A stretch of DNA of 64,000 nt from a virus: IMG/VR virus record IMGVR_UViG_3300028558_000024, positions 1-64,000 of that record. One strand, given 5' to 3'. Made by a program: the position numbers and the translations under genes. Under the pieces are notes generated by a model that made no database searches, was not told where the DNA came from, and worked only from the letters and a program-made list of their open reading frames with translations. Every line of letters begins with the position of its first letter. Position 1 is the stretch's first letter. Positions 23,924-30,570 of this stretch are shown here, one piece after another.

Positions 23924-24123
23924 TGGCTAACGAAATCTGTTTTACCGTTCCTGGCTGGCTTGTGATTTTGATTGCAACCGGATGCGCTTTGACTGTTCAG
24001 GCGTTGGTTATGACTTTACTTGTCCATTTTAGTGTCATCGACTGCATTATGGTGACTGGCAAGAAGCCGCGGGGCTGGGTTAAGACTTGGCTTTCGCACA
24101 AAGCGAGAGGTGGCAGCGAATGA
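23923..24123 (+). CDS. Membrane protein, 66 aa
   Basis: One or two transmembrane helices at residues 10-45 (GWLVILIATGCALTVQALVM and onward), with a basic C-terminal tail. Function unknown; part of a run of small envelope proteins. Confidence 0.5.
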   Translation: MANEICFTVPGWLVILIATGCALTVQALVMTLLVHFSVIDCIMVTGKKPRGWVKTWLSHKARGGSE

Positions 24124-24317
24124 TTCCCTCTTCCCGCACCCTTTTCGCCATAATCAATTTCCTCGAAGGTCAGTTGGACTTTTGGAACGGTTGTTATGCT
24201 TTGGTTTCAATGCTTCTCGGCGCCGTAATTTTCGCCCCAATTTTCCTCCCGATCATTGTTTTGCATTGGCTTTGCTGCCGTCTTTTGGTTGAAGTTGAGA
24301 GGCGTTGCTGTGACTGA
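24120..24317 (+). CDS. Membrane protein, 65 aa
   Basis: The ATG at 24120 overlaps the previous TGA. Residues 25-55 (CYALVSMLLGAVIFAPIFLP and onward) form one or two membrane helices; the end has CC pairs. Holin-like by size only. Confidence 0.5.
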   Translation: MIPSSRTLFAIINFLEGQLDFWNGCYALVSMLLGAVIFAPIFLPIIVLHWLCCRLLVEVERRCCD

Positions 24318-24684
24318 TTCTTCTCAATATGGCTTTGCATGTTTTGACATGCGCACTGAATTGCAGAAACGCAAAGAATGGGCGGTGATGTTTTTGTCTG
24401 GCGAGAAAGAGTTTTGTAAGGAGAATTTGTCGGTCGGCGACATGAAACTCTACGAGGAACAAGCCCGGAACGTTTTGAAATTCACAGTCGCGGAAGAGAC
24501 TTTGCGGACTATGTTGGATCGAGGCGTTGAACTTTCTTCGAATTTGGCCACTGTTTCAATTGCCATCGCCGATCAAATGGTTTCAATCTTTCCCGTGACA
24601 TCTCCGAAACCTTCGCCGAATATGGTCACAGTTGTTATGAATCCGCCTCAGCCTCCGACGCCACAAGTGGAGAAAACGCCATGA
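24310..24684 (+). CDS. Hypothetical protein, 124 aa
   Basis: GTG start at 24310 overlaps the previous gene by 8 bases. Helical in the first two thirds, then a Pro/Thr-rich tail (PPQPPTPQVEKTP). No family recognised. Confidence 0.5.
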   Translation: MTDSSQYGFACFDMRTELQKRKEWAVMFLSGEKEFCKENLSVGDMKLYEEQARNVLKFTVAEETLRTMLDRGVELSSNLATVSIAIADQMVSIFPVTSPKPSPNMVTVVMNPPQPPTPQVEKTP

Positions 24685-25016
24685 CATTTGATTCTTGTTT
24701 GAATATCCGGCCAGTTCCTGGCGAAACTTACTCGATGGTTTACGGGTTGTTGCCTTGCCCGTTTTGCGGCGATAACAATCAACTCCTAAAAACTCAAAAC
24801 GACGGGAAGAACTGTTACTACTATTTGTCGTGCCGTTTGCATTCATGTTTATTGGGTCGAACTCGCGCGCACCGTTCAAAGGACAAGCTTTTTCGAACTT
24901 GGAATAACAGAATTTCCAAGGCTACTCCAGCGGTTCAAACATACAAACCGGAACCGGCTTTTTCACCATTGCAATCGTTTGCTTTGTGGTTCCGTGAATT
25001 TTTCTTAGGTAAATAA
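24681..25016 (+). CDS. Lar-like zinc-ribbon protein (restriction-alleviation family pattern)
   Basis: The segment LLPCPFCGDNN ... YYLSCRLHSCLLG ... WNNRI has the spacing of Lar-type proteins (LKPCPFCG, then CxxC-like pair, then a final W-N-x-R). Lar proteins of lambdoid prophages modulate type I restriction-modification; many family members are annotated by this zinc ribbon alone. Here the second pair is CRLHSC. The anti-restriction role is inferred and fits the methyltransferases in the window. Confidence 0.6.
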   Translation: MTFDSCLNIRPVPGETYSMVYGLLPCPFCGDNNQLLKTQNDGKNCYYYLSCRLHSCLLGRTRAHRSKDKLFRTWNNRISKATPAVQTYKPEPAFSPLQSFALWFREFFLGK

Positions 25017-25354
25017 TGCTGCGCAATTATACTTTCAGGCGTTTTTCTTTAATAACCATTGCCGTAATTATACTTAGCTTTAATTACCGTTCCGGGGCAA
25101 ATGCCGACGATTCTCCCAAACCCTGCTGCCCATCAATTCACGAAGAGTTCTCGATTTTTCGCGCTGAAACAACTGATCGGGTGGATGATTTGGAGCGGAA
25201 AAACCGGTTATTGACCGATCAGGTCGATACTTTGTGCTTGGATTTTGAACGACTCAAATCAAAACTTAGCCCAAAGCCGAAGCGCTACCACATCAAAGCA
25301 ACCGATCATAATTGCGACAGAGTTGGTGGTAAGGCTGTGAAATCGACATATTAA
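25016..25354 (+). CDS. Secreted coiled-coil protein, 112 aa
   Basis: Basic N-terminus (MLRNYTFRRFS), hydrophobic core (LITIAVIILSF) and a likely cut after ANA form a signal peptide or anchor. Residues 42-85 are a coiled coil (DRVDDLERKNRLLTDQVDTL). The shape recalls Rz-type spanin subunits, but no endolysin or holin gene is adjacent, so this is only a possibility. Confidence 0.5.
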   Translation: MLRNYTFRRFSLITIAVIILSFNYRSGANADDSPKPCCPSIHEEFSIFRAETTDRVDDLERKNRLLTDQVDTLCLDFERLKSKLSPKPKRYHIKATDHNCDRVGGKAVKSTY

Positions 25355-25387
25355 CCCGATATGTCGAAGAATCCGGAGTAGATCGAC

Positions 25388-25501
25388 ATGTTATTACTCG
25401 TTGACGATTTCTGGTTCGGTGTTTTATGTGGCTCAGGCGGCTTGTCCTTGTTTTTGTTGATTTGTTTAGCGTTAGTTTTTGATTTTGGAGTTTTAGAATA
25501 A
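25388..25501 (+). CDS. Tiny membrane peptide, 37 aa
   Basis: ATG at 25388. The peptide is almost wholly hydrophobic after residue 8 (GGLSLFLLICLALVFDFG). A second peptide of the same length follows three bases later. Weak evidence beyond composition. Confidence 0.35.
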   Translation: MLLLVDDFWFGVLCGSGGLSLFLLICLALVFDFGVLE

Positions 25502-25503
25502 TT

Positions 25504-25617
25504 ATGCATATTCCCGAATTTTGGCAAGGTGTTCTATCCGTGATCGGCATTGAAGTTCTTTTAGTGGCAATCGGTTACGGCGTTTTGTGCTGGATGATGC
25601 AGGGGTTAGCTGGCTAG
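25504..25617 (+). CDS. Tiny membrane peptide, 37 aa
   Basis: ATG at 25504. One transmembrane helix (VLSVIGIEVLLVAIGYGVL) in a 37-residue peptide. It pairs with the preceding peptide of the same length, suggesting a two-component membrane unit. Confidence 0.35.
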   Translation: MHIPEFWQGVLSVIGIEVLLVAIGYGVLCWMMQGLAG

Positions 25618-25621
25618 TTTT

Positions 25622-25879
25622 ATGAACAAAGGCACCCTCAAAAAACTCAACGAGATTTTGGAGCTTGCGGCGGACAATATCTTTTCCTTGCTAGATTCTG
25701 CGCAGTCTCTCAAGATTGAAATTGCAATTCCAGACGAAGAGACTGATAGGACGTTTTATAACTGCTATGAATTTTTCTCAGAACCCAATGAAATCAAGGC
25801 GGAAACCAATGAAAAAGGTACTCACGCTGGCTCTGGTTGCTGCGGTTTCCATGAATGCATTTACAATGGCGCCGGCTGA
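25622..25879 (+). CDS. Hypothetical protein, 85 aa
   Basis: ATG at 25622. The N-terminal 60 residues (KKLNEILELAADNIFSLLDS...) are helical and acidic. The last 23 residues overlap the next gene's signal-peptide coding region and look like shadow sequence. Confidence 0.45.
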   Translation: MNKGTLKKLNEILELAADNIFSLLDSAQSLKIEIAIPDEETDRTFYNCYEFFSEPNEIKAETNEKGTHAGSGCCGFHECIYNGAG

Positions 25880-26246
25880 AGCCTTTCCTTCCTTCAAAAA
25901 AGTCGCAAAAGGCATTTTTCGCGCAGTTGAATTGCCTTTGATGGTTGGACTTGGTGGCGTTCTCGGAATAACTGTCGGCGCAATTGCAGGCGGCGGCATG
26001 GGCATAACTGCTGGTGCAATGGCCTGGTATGACGTCGGCGAGCAGGATAAACAGCTTGAGGCTGCCAAAGAAAACGCTGCGAAGATGTTGGAAGATCTCA
26101 AAAATCATGTTCCAACCCCAGAAGAGCAAAAGCGCAGCGACGAAATGGATGCGCTTATGAAAGAAGGCGAGAGATTGTTGAAGGAATTCGACACTCTCAA
26201 CGCAAAACCCTCCGCTCTCCCCGATCCCGTAGAGGTAAAACCCTAA
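25809..26246 (+). CDS. Secreted glycine-zipper protein, 145 aa
   Basis: ATG at 25809. A signal peptide (KKVLTLALVAAVSMNAFTMA) ends at AEA. Residues 45-75 (MVGLGGVLGITVGAIAGGGM and onward) form a glycine-zipper membrane segment, and the rest is a charged helix (EQDKQLEAAKENAAKMLEDL). Glycine zippers oligomerise in membranes, so an envelope-active role is possible. Confidence 0.55.
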   Translation: MKKVLTLALVAAVSMNAFTMAPAEAFPSFKKVAKGIFRAVELPLMVGLGGVLGITVGAIAGGGMGITAGAMAWYDVGEQDKQLEAAKENAAKMLEDLKNHVPTPEEQKRSDEMDALMKEGERLLKEFDTLNAKPSALPDPVEVKP

Positions 26247-26630
26247 ATGACCGCATTTGATCAAGCTTTGTTTTTACTCTCGGCCCGCTGCAAAAAAATC
26301 GAAGAAGATTTGGGGGTTTGCGTCTCTCAAGTTGTCTTAGAATGCGACAAAAAAGATGGCGCAGGGACTGTGCGCAAACTTTACAGCAAATTCGATGGCA
26401 ATTTCGTTGATATGAGCCGTCACGAAGAATCCGTCGCCGAGACTCCAAACCCCGAACCTGGACCCGAAGTCGTTTTGCAAAACGATCAAATCTTCGCACC
26501 TCCGGCTTTGCCCGATGAAGCTCCTGTCGAAAGAGTCGAGGTTTTACCGCCTATTGTTGAAGAAATTCCAGTCGAAGCTTTGCCGGCAGACGATGAATCC
26601 CAATCCTCTCAGTCGAAGAAGAAAAAATGA
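26247..26630 (+). CDS. Hypothetical protein with Pro/Glu-rich tail, 127 aa
   Basis: The N-terminal 55 residues look folded; residues 60-127 are Pro/Glu/Val-rich and end SSQSKKKK. Low complexity suggests a flexible linker. It overlaps the next gene by 4 bases. Confidence 0.5.
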   Translation: MTAFDQALFLLSARCKKIEEDLGVCVSQVVLECDKKDGAGTVRKLYSKFDGNFVDMSRHEESVAETPNPEPGPEVVLQNDQIFAPPALPDEAPVERVEVLPPIVEEIPVEALPADDESQSSQSKKKK

Positions 26631-27313
26631 CCTATTCCCTCGAAATCTCATTAGCTGCACTTTCAAAACTGCAGTCTATTGTTGAATGTCAAAAAGCTGA
26701 TCAAGAGTTGTTGGCTCGAGTCTTGACGGATGCTGTCGAACATTTTGAACGGAATCGAAAAATTCCGGCGCGCAGGACTGATGTCAAACTCTTTACACCG
26801 CCTCCAGTCGCCGGATTTCATCGTGTGCCGGTTTTAGAACCAATTGCCGACAAACCTGAGCCAATTTCTTCTGCGCCCGCGCAAGTGCCAGATGATGTCA
26901 TTGTCGATGCCTGCAAAGCAATAACCGAAAAACTCGCCAAAGTTCATAAGCTTATGGATGAGCCCAAGAAGCCGGAAGAAGAAGAAGAAGAAGAAGCTTG
27001 CAAAATAAAGGATGCTGGTTTTAGAGAGTGGGAAATTAGCAAAACAGGAAAGGTTGTTGAAAAAGAAACTTCGATAAACCAAAAACCACGGAATGACGGC
27101 TTAATGACCGGAGGGATGCTCAAACCATGCGTCAAATGCGACAAAGTCAAACCAAGCAGATGGATGGAAAGGGAAGCGAAAAAGCCCTATGCCTATTCCG
27201 GCTGGTGTTTGAATTGTTCATTCCAGCGCGATCAAATCGACGAACCGAAGAATAAAGACGGCACCCCGCGAAAGCAAATGTGTCCAGCGCCCAAACAAGG
27301 CGTTGAATTTTAG
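26627..27313 (+). CDS. Zinc-ribbon protein with acidic linker, 228 aa
   Basis: A helical N-terminus, a Pro-rich middle, a poly-Glu run from a GAA microsatellite (about 26,975-26,995), and a C-terminal zinc ribbon CVKCDKVKPSRW ... CLNCSFQRD. The ribbon resembles those in the next operon's 237-aa protein. A strong terminator lies 120 bases downstream. Confidence 0.55.
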   Translation: MTYSLEISLAALSKLQSIVECQKADQELLARVLTDAVEHFERNRKIPARRTDVKLFTPPPVAGFHRVPVLEPIADKPEPISSAPAQVPDDVIVDACKAITEKLAKVHKLMDEPKKPEEEEEEEACKIKDAGFREWEISKTGKVVEKETSINQKPRNDGLMTGGMLKPCVKCDKVKPSRWMEREAKKPYAYSGWCLNCSFQRDQIDEPKNKDGTPRKQMCPAPKQGVEF

Positions 27314-27434
27314 AAAATGAGGCAATTTTCACCGTTTCCCGCTGAGAATCTTGTTTGTTGTACTTTCGTCGGCATTGTGCAAATATTTTAGAGACAGTCA
27401 GCGATAAGTCCTCCCTACCAAAACAGCCAACCTG

Positions 27435-27472
27435 AGCCGTTTTCATTACGAAGACGGCTTTTGTTGTTTTTC
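27435..27472 (+). terminator. Rho-independent terminator
   Basis: AGCCGTTTTC (27435-27444), loop ATTAC, GAAGACGGCT (27450-27459) pair over 10 positions with one G-U, followed directly by TTTTGTTGTTTT. It ends the secreted/zinc-ribbon operon. The 229-base gap also holds a possible promoter (TATTAT near 27,508) before the GGAGG of the next gene. Confidence 0.85.
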
Positions 27473-27542
27473 AAATTCCCCGCACGATTTCGAAATTTCA
27501 CGTATCGTATTATTTGGTTACGGAATCTTTGGAGGGTCTTAA

Positions 27543-28256
27543 ATGCTTCGAAACTGCACGTCTTGCGGTCTTAGCCGAGATCCCCTGATTTGGTTCTCCG
27601 AAGAAAACCCTGATAATTGCCGAGAATGTCTTTTTAAAACCGATCGCTTTAGTGCAACGACAATCGCCTTTGTCGGCGCCATGATTGTTGCGGCTTCCAC
27701 TTCGCGCCGGACGACTGAATATGACCCAACCTGGTTAAGTCGAACAGCCGTCCAAGTCAAAAAGGCTATTCGGAAAGTTGCCGAGACTGTTTCTCCAATT
27801 GTCGCGGCTGAAAGTCGCCCCAAGGATGAACCGCCTGTTGGTGAGCAGAAATGGCTCTTAAGAAAACCCGAGAAGTGCGCCAATTGCAATCAAGGGAATA
27901 TGCTGTTTTCTGAGCACTCGACCGATCTAAATCTTGAATGCTGGAGTAATCTTTGCAAAGTATGTCTTTTGATCATGAACCGATATTTAGACAACTTGGC
28001 AAAACAGGCAGCCATGAAGGTTGACGATAAAAAGCGCGTCGAGGCGATTACTTTTAAAGCTATTGAAAAAACCCGCGTGGAAACCTATCAGATCCGCTGC
28101 ATGTCTTGTAAAATCCCCCGCGATCCAACAAAAGTCGCTGTGGTCGGCGCGGTTTGCGAATTTTGCATAGACGAAACTCGGGCTTATGATTTTTGGGAAG
28201 TTCACGAAGCGCATATGAAGCACCAAAAGCACAACCCGACAATGAGGATGATGTGA
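27543..28256 (+). CDS. Protein with three paired zinc knuckles, 237 aa
   Basis: ATG at 27543 with GGAGGGT upstream. Three CxxC...CxxC ribbons are visible: CTSCGLSRDPLIWFSEENPDNCREC, CANC ... CKVC, and CMSCKIPRDPTKV ... CEFC. The first and third share an 'SC..(R)D(P)' core, so they are internal duplicates. Residues 40-60 are mildly hydrophobic. Tandem ribbons suggest nucleic-acid or protein binding; no enzyme domain is seen. Confidence 0.6.
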   Translation: MLRNCTSCGLSRDPLIWFSEENPDNCRECLFKTDRFSATTIAFVGAMIVAASTSRRTTEYDPTWLSRTAVQVKKAIRKVAETVSPIVAAESRPKDEPPVGEQKWLLRKPEKCANCNQGNMLFSEHSTDLNLECWSNLCKVCLLIMNRYLDNLAKQAAMKVDDKKRVEAITFKAIEKTRVETYQIRCMSCKIPRDPTKVAVVGAVCEFCIDETRAYDFWEVHEAHMKHQKHNPTMRMM

Positions 28257-28516
28257 TGGTTGAAATGAGAATTTTCCACTGCCGCGATCATGCCTTTGGC
28301 GGACAAGTTTCGGAATTTGCCAATCATATTGAACAGCGCCCGCTTGCAATTAACGAATTTGGCGAATGCGGCACGAGATTTATTAATGGTGACATCGGCC
28401 GACTTTTAGATCACGATTGTCGCAAACCCGCTGTCGAAGAAATTTTGTTGAAGAAGGTCAGGATAGACGGGGATATGTACTCAGTAGATCCTGAAGACTA
28501 CATGTTGGAGAGGTAG
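28256..28516 (+). CDS. Hypothetical protein, 86 aa
   Basis: The ATG at 28256 overlaps the preceding TGA. Compact alpha/beta sequence beginning VEMRIFHCRDHAFGGQV. It is followed within 4 bases by the methyltransferase gene. Family not recognised. Confidence 0.5.
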   Translation: MVEMRIFHCRDHAFGGQVSEFANHIEQRPLAINEFGECGTRFINGDIGRLLDHDCRKPAVEEILLKKVRIDGDMYSVDPEDYMLER

Positions 28517-28519
28517 ATT

Positions 28520-29791
28520 TTGAAGAAAGAAGTATTGGGCGAACATCTAGCAATCAAGCCACGTTTAGTGAGTGAGCTTATTCCCTATGCCAGAAACGCG
28601 AAAAATCACCCCGAGGAACAAATTTCCAAAATTGCTGCCAGTATAAAAGAATTTGGCTTCAATAATCCCGTTGCTGTCGATGGTGATAACGGCATAATCG
28701 CCGGCCATGGCCGTGTTATGGCAGCGCAGAAACTTGGACTTAAAACTGTTCCGACCGTTGAACTGTCGCACTTATCCGAGACGCAAAAACGCGCATATAT
28801 CATCGCTGATAATAAGACCGCAGAATCAGACTGGCTGGGCGAAATGCTCTCTCTGGAAATGAAAGAACTCGCTCTTGAAGACGATTTTGACATGTCTCTT
28901 TTAGGATTCGACAAAGACGAATTAGGCGAATTCCTCAACTACAAAACCTCTGAATTGCCGGCAGGTGGATTGACTGATGAAGACGAAGAGCCGCCACCGC
29001 CTGAAGATCCAGTTACAAAACTGGGGGATGTTTGGATTCTCGGAAATCACCGTCTAATGTGTGGTGATTCAACGCAAATCGATCAGGTTGAAGTTTTGCT
29101 CGACGGCGAAAAGGCTGACATCACCTTTACAGATCCGCCCTATGGCGTTGCATATACCGGAGGCGCCAAGAAGCGAGAAGCATTAGCCAACGATGAGCGG
29201 GGCACCGTTATTTATGACGAAGTGCTCCCAGTGATAGCTTTGGTAACGAAGAAGGGCGCACCACTTTACCTTTGGTATGCTGATGTGGTATTAGCAGCCG
29301 CAGCCGCAGCCGCAGCCGCAGCCGGTTACGAAATTAAGGCTCAAATTGCTTGGGTAAAAAATAATGCTCAATTCGTCACGTCGGCGCATTACAAGGGCAA
29401 GCACGAGCTTTGTATGTATGCTCACCAGAAAGGCGAGCGGGCTCCTTGGTATGGTCCGAACAATGAAGTCACCGTTTGGAATGTTGATCGCGCAAACAAG
29501 AACGAATATCACCCGACGCAAAAGCCTGTTGCCCTTTCAGAAAAGGCATTAACCAATTCTTCGAAGACTGGCGATATTGTCTTAGATCTTTTTGGCGGAT
29601 CTGGCTCAACAATGATCGGAGCTGAAAAGATTGGCCGTCATGCTCGCCTTATGGAATTGCAGCCAACCTATTGCGACGTCATCGTCAAACGATGGCAAGA
29701 ATTCACCGGCAAACAAGCCACCCTCGAACTTGATGGATTGACGTTTAATCAGTACTCGAAAGAGAGAAAGTCTTTGTCTAAAAAGGCTTAA
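28520..29791 (+). CDS. ParB-like nuclease domain fused to DNA methyltransferase
   Basis: TTG start. Residues 10-130 form a ParB/Srx-like domain (LIPYARNAKNHPEEQISKI, GIIAGHGRVMAAQKLG, IIADNKTAESDW). Residues 165-423 form an amino-methyltransferase with catalytic motif TDPPYGVAYTGG, a YHPTQKPVAL turn and the SAM-binding DLFGGSGSTMIGAEKIGR. This two-domain layout is common in phages and prophages, where it methylates N6-adenine or N4-cytosine. The helix after the YLWYADVV strand holds an uninterrupted alanine run coded by a GCAGCC repeat. Confidence 0.9.
   Translation: MKKEVLGEHLAIKPRLVSELIPYARNAKNHPEEQISKIAASIKEFGFNNPVAVDGDNGIIAGHGRVMAAQKLGLKTVPTVELSHLSETQKRAYIIADNKTAESDWLGEMLSLEMKELALEDDFDMSLLGFDKDELGEFLNYKTSELPAGGLTDEDEEPPPPEDPVTKLGDVWILGNHRLMCGDSTQIDQVEVLLDGEKADITFTDPPYGVAYTGGAKKREALANDERGTVIYDEVLPVIALVTKKGAPLYLWYADVVLAAAAAAAAAAGYEIKAQIAWVKNNAQFVTSAHYKGKHELCMYAHQKGERAPWYGPNNEVTVWNVDRANKNEYHPTQKPVALSEKALTNSSKTGDIVLDLFGGSGSTMIGAEKIGRHARLMELQPTYCDVIVKRWQEFTGKQATLELDGLTFNQYSKERKSLSKKA
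29294..29323 (+). repeat. Hexanucleotide repeat (GCAGCC)5 inside methyltransferase gene
   Basis: Five exact GCAGCC units encode ten alanines in the ParB-methyltransferase. Length changes would stay in frame and would only lengthen or shorten the helix. Confidence 0.95.
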
Positions 29792-29805
29792 CCCTTAATA
29801 ATCTA

Positions 29806-29889
29806 GTTGCGGAGCCATGTTTGGACTTAGCGCCAGTCCGAGCGCAACTCCGCGCCAACTTCTAAATATCTGCCGAACTTAACGCAGAT
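29806..29889 (+). other. Structured intergenic stretch upstream of terminase
   Basis: GTTGCG (29806-29811) pairs with CGCAAC (29843-29848) and encloses GGACT / AGTCC (29823-29827, 29835-29839). ATCTGC (29868-29873) pairs with GCAGAT (29884-29889). The location directly before the terminase genes is where cos or pac signals commonly lie; a structured leader is equally possible. Confidence 0.4.
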
Positions 29890-29950
29890 CCCTTGGCTCT
29901 AATTCGTCGGTGAGATCGCCGGATTGGGGATTCAAGGCGTTTGCTTTGTC

Positions 29951-29969
29951 AATTAACCTTTGCATCAAA
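29951..29969. repeat. 19-bp direct repeat, right copy
   Basis: Identical to 23100-23118 (CAATTAACCTTTGCATCAA). It lies 26 bases before the terminase small-subunit start, so it could be a shared promoter or packaging element as well as a recombination remnant. Confidence 0.75.
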
Positions 29970-29994
29970 TTAAATTGTCGGCAAATTATGAGTT

Positions 29995-30570
29995 ATGCCG
30001 AAGAAGAAACTCCCTGCAAAAACATTGGAAGGCACGATTGCTCGAGAGTCGAAGAAATCGTCCGACGTCTTTAATCCAGAGACTCTAACCGCGATCCAAG
30101 TCCTTGCCGCGTGCTGTTTCACGGACAAGGAAATTGCTTTAGAGCTTGGAATGAGCGTTCAAAAGCTGGCCGAGAACAAGAAAAAATATCAAGCGTTTGC
30201 CGAAGCCGTTGAACTTGGTCGAATGAAGGCAAAGAAAAAATGGGGTAAAGCCTTACTTCGAAAAATCGATGAAGGCGATATGCAGGCGATCAAATTCTAC
30301 GGAACTCACGTTTTGAAGATGTCGGCGCCAAGGGCGGACGAAGACGCCGGGAAAGGAAGCACGACAAATATTGTCGTTTTCTCCCCTGAAGACATGCAAA
30401 AAGACGCTTGGCAAAAAATGGTTGAAGAAGCGAAGAAGCGCGCAACTGAAGCAGAGCCACAGCCAGAAGAAGAAAAGCCGGAATGGATGCAAGGCGACAA
30501 CGTCATTGATCTGCCGGCAATAACTTTAAACCCAGCATCAAGGGAGATTCCGCAAAGTGGAACTTCCTAA
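29995..30570 (+). CDS. Terminase small subunit-like protein, 191 aa
   Basis: A helix-turn-helix segment (LTAIQVLAACCFTDKEIALELGMSVQKLAENKKKY, residues 29-65) is followed by helices, including AKKKWGKALLRKIDEGDMQAIKFY. This matches the 'WKRAL.+....GD..A..WYL' pattern of HTH-type small terminases. It overlaps the large-subunit start by 14 bases. The small subunit recognises phage DNA and recruits the large subunit. Confidence 0.75.
   Translation: MPKKKLPAKTLEGTIARESKKSSDVFNPETLTAIQVLAACCFTDKEIALELGMSVQKLAENKKKYQAFAEAVELGRMKAKKKWGKALLRKIDEGDMQAIKFYGTHVLKMSAPRADEDAGKGSTTNIVVFSPEDMQKDAWQKMVEEAKKRATEAEPQPEEEKPEWMQGDNVIDLPAITLNPASREIPQSGTS

Noticed and set aside
28520-29791. ParB domain as plasmid partition protein
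   Set aside because: The fused methyltransferase, absence of ParA and lack of parS-like sites make a partition role unlikely.
29792-29994. tRNA-like fold in the pre-terminase gap
   Set aside because: The stems do not assemble into a cloverleaf, and no T-loop or anticodon arm could be placed.
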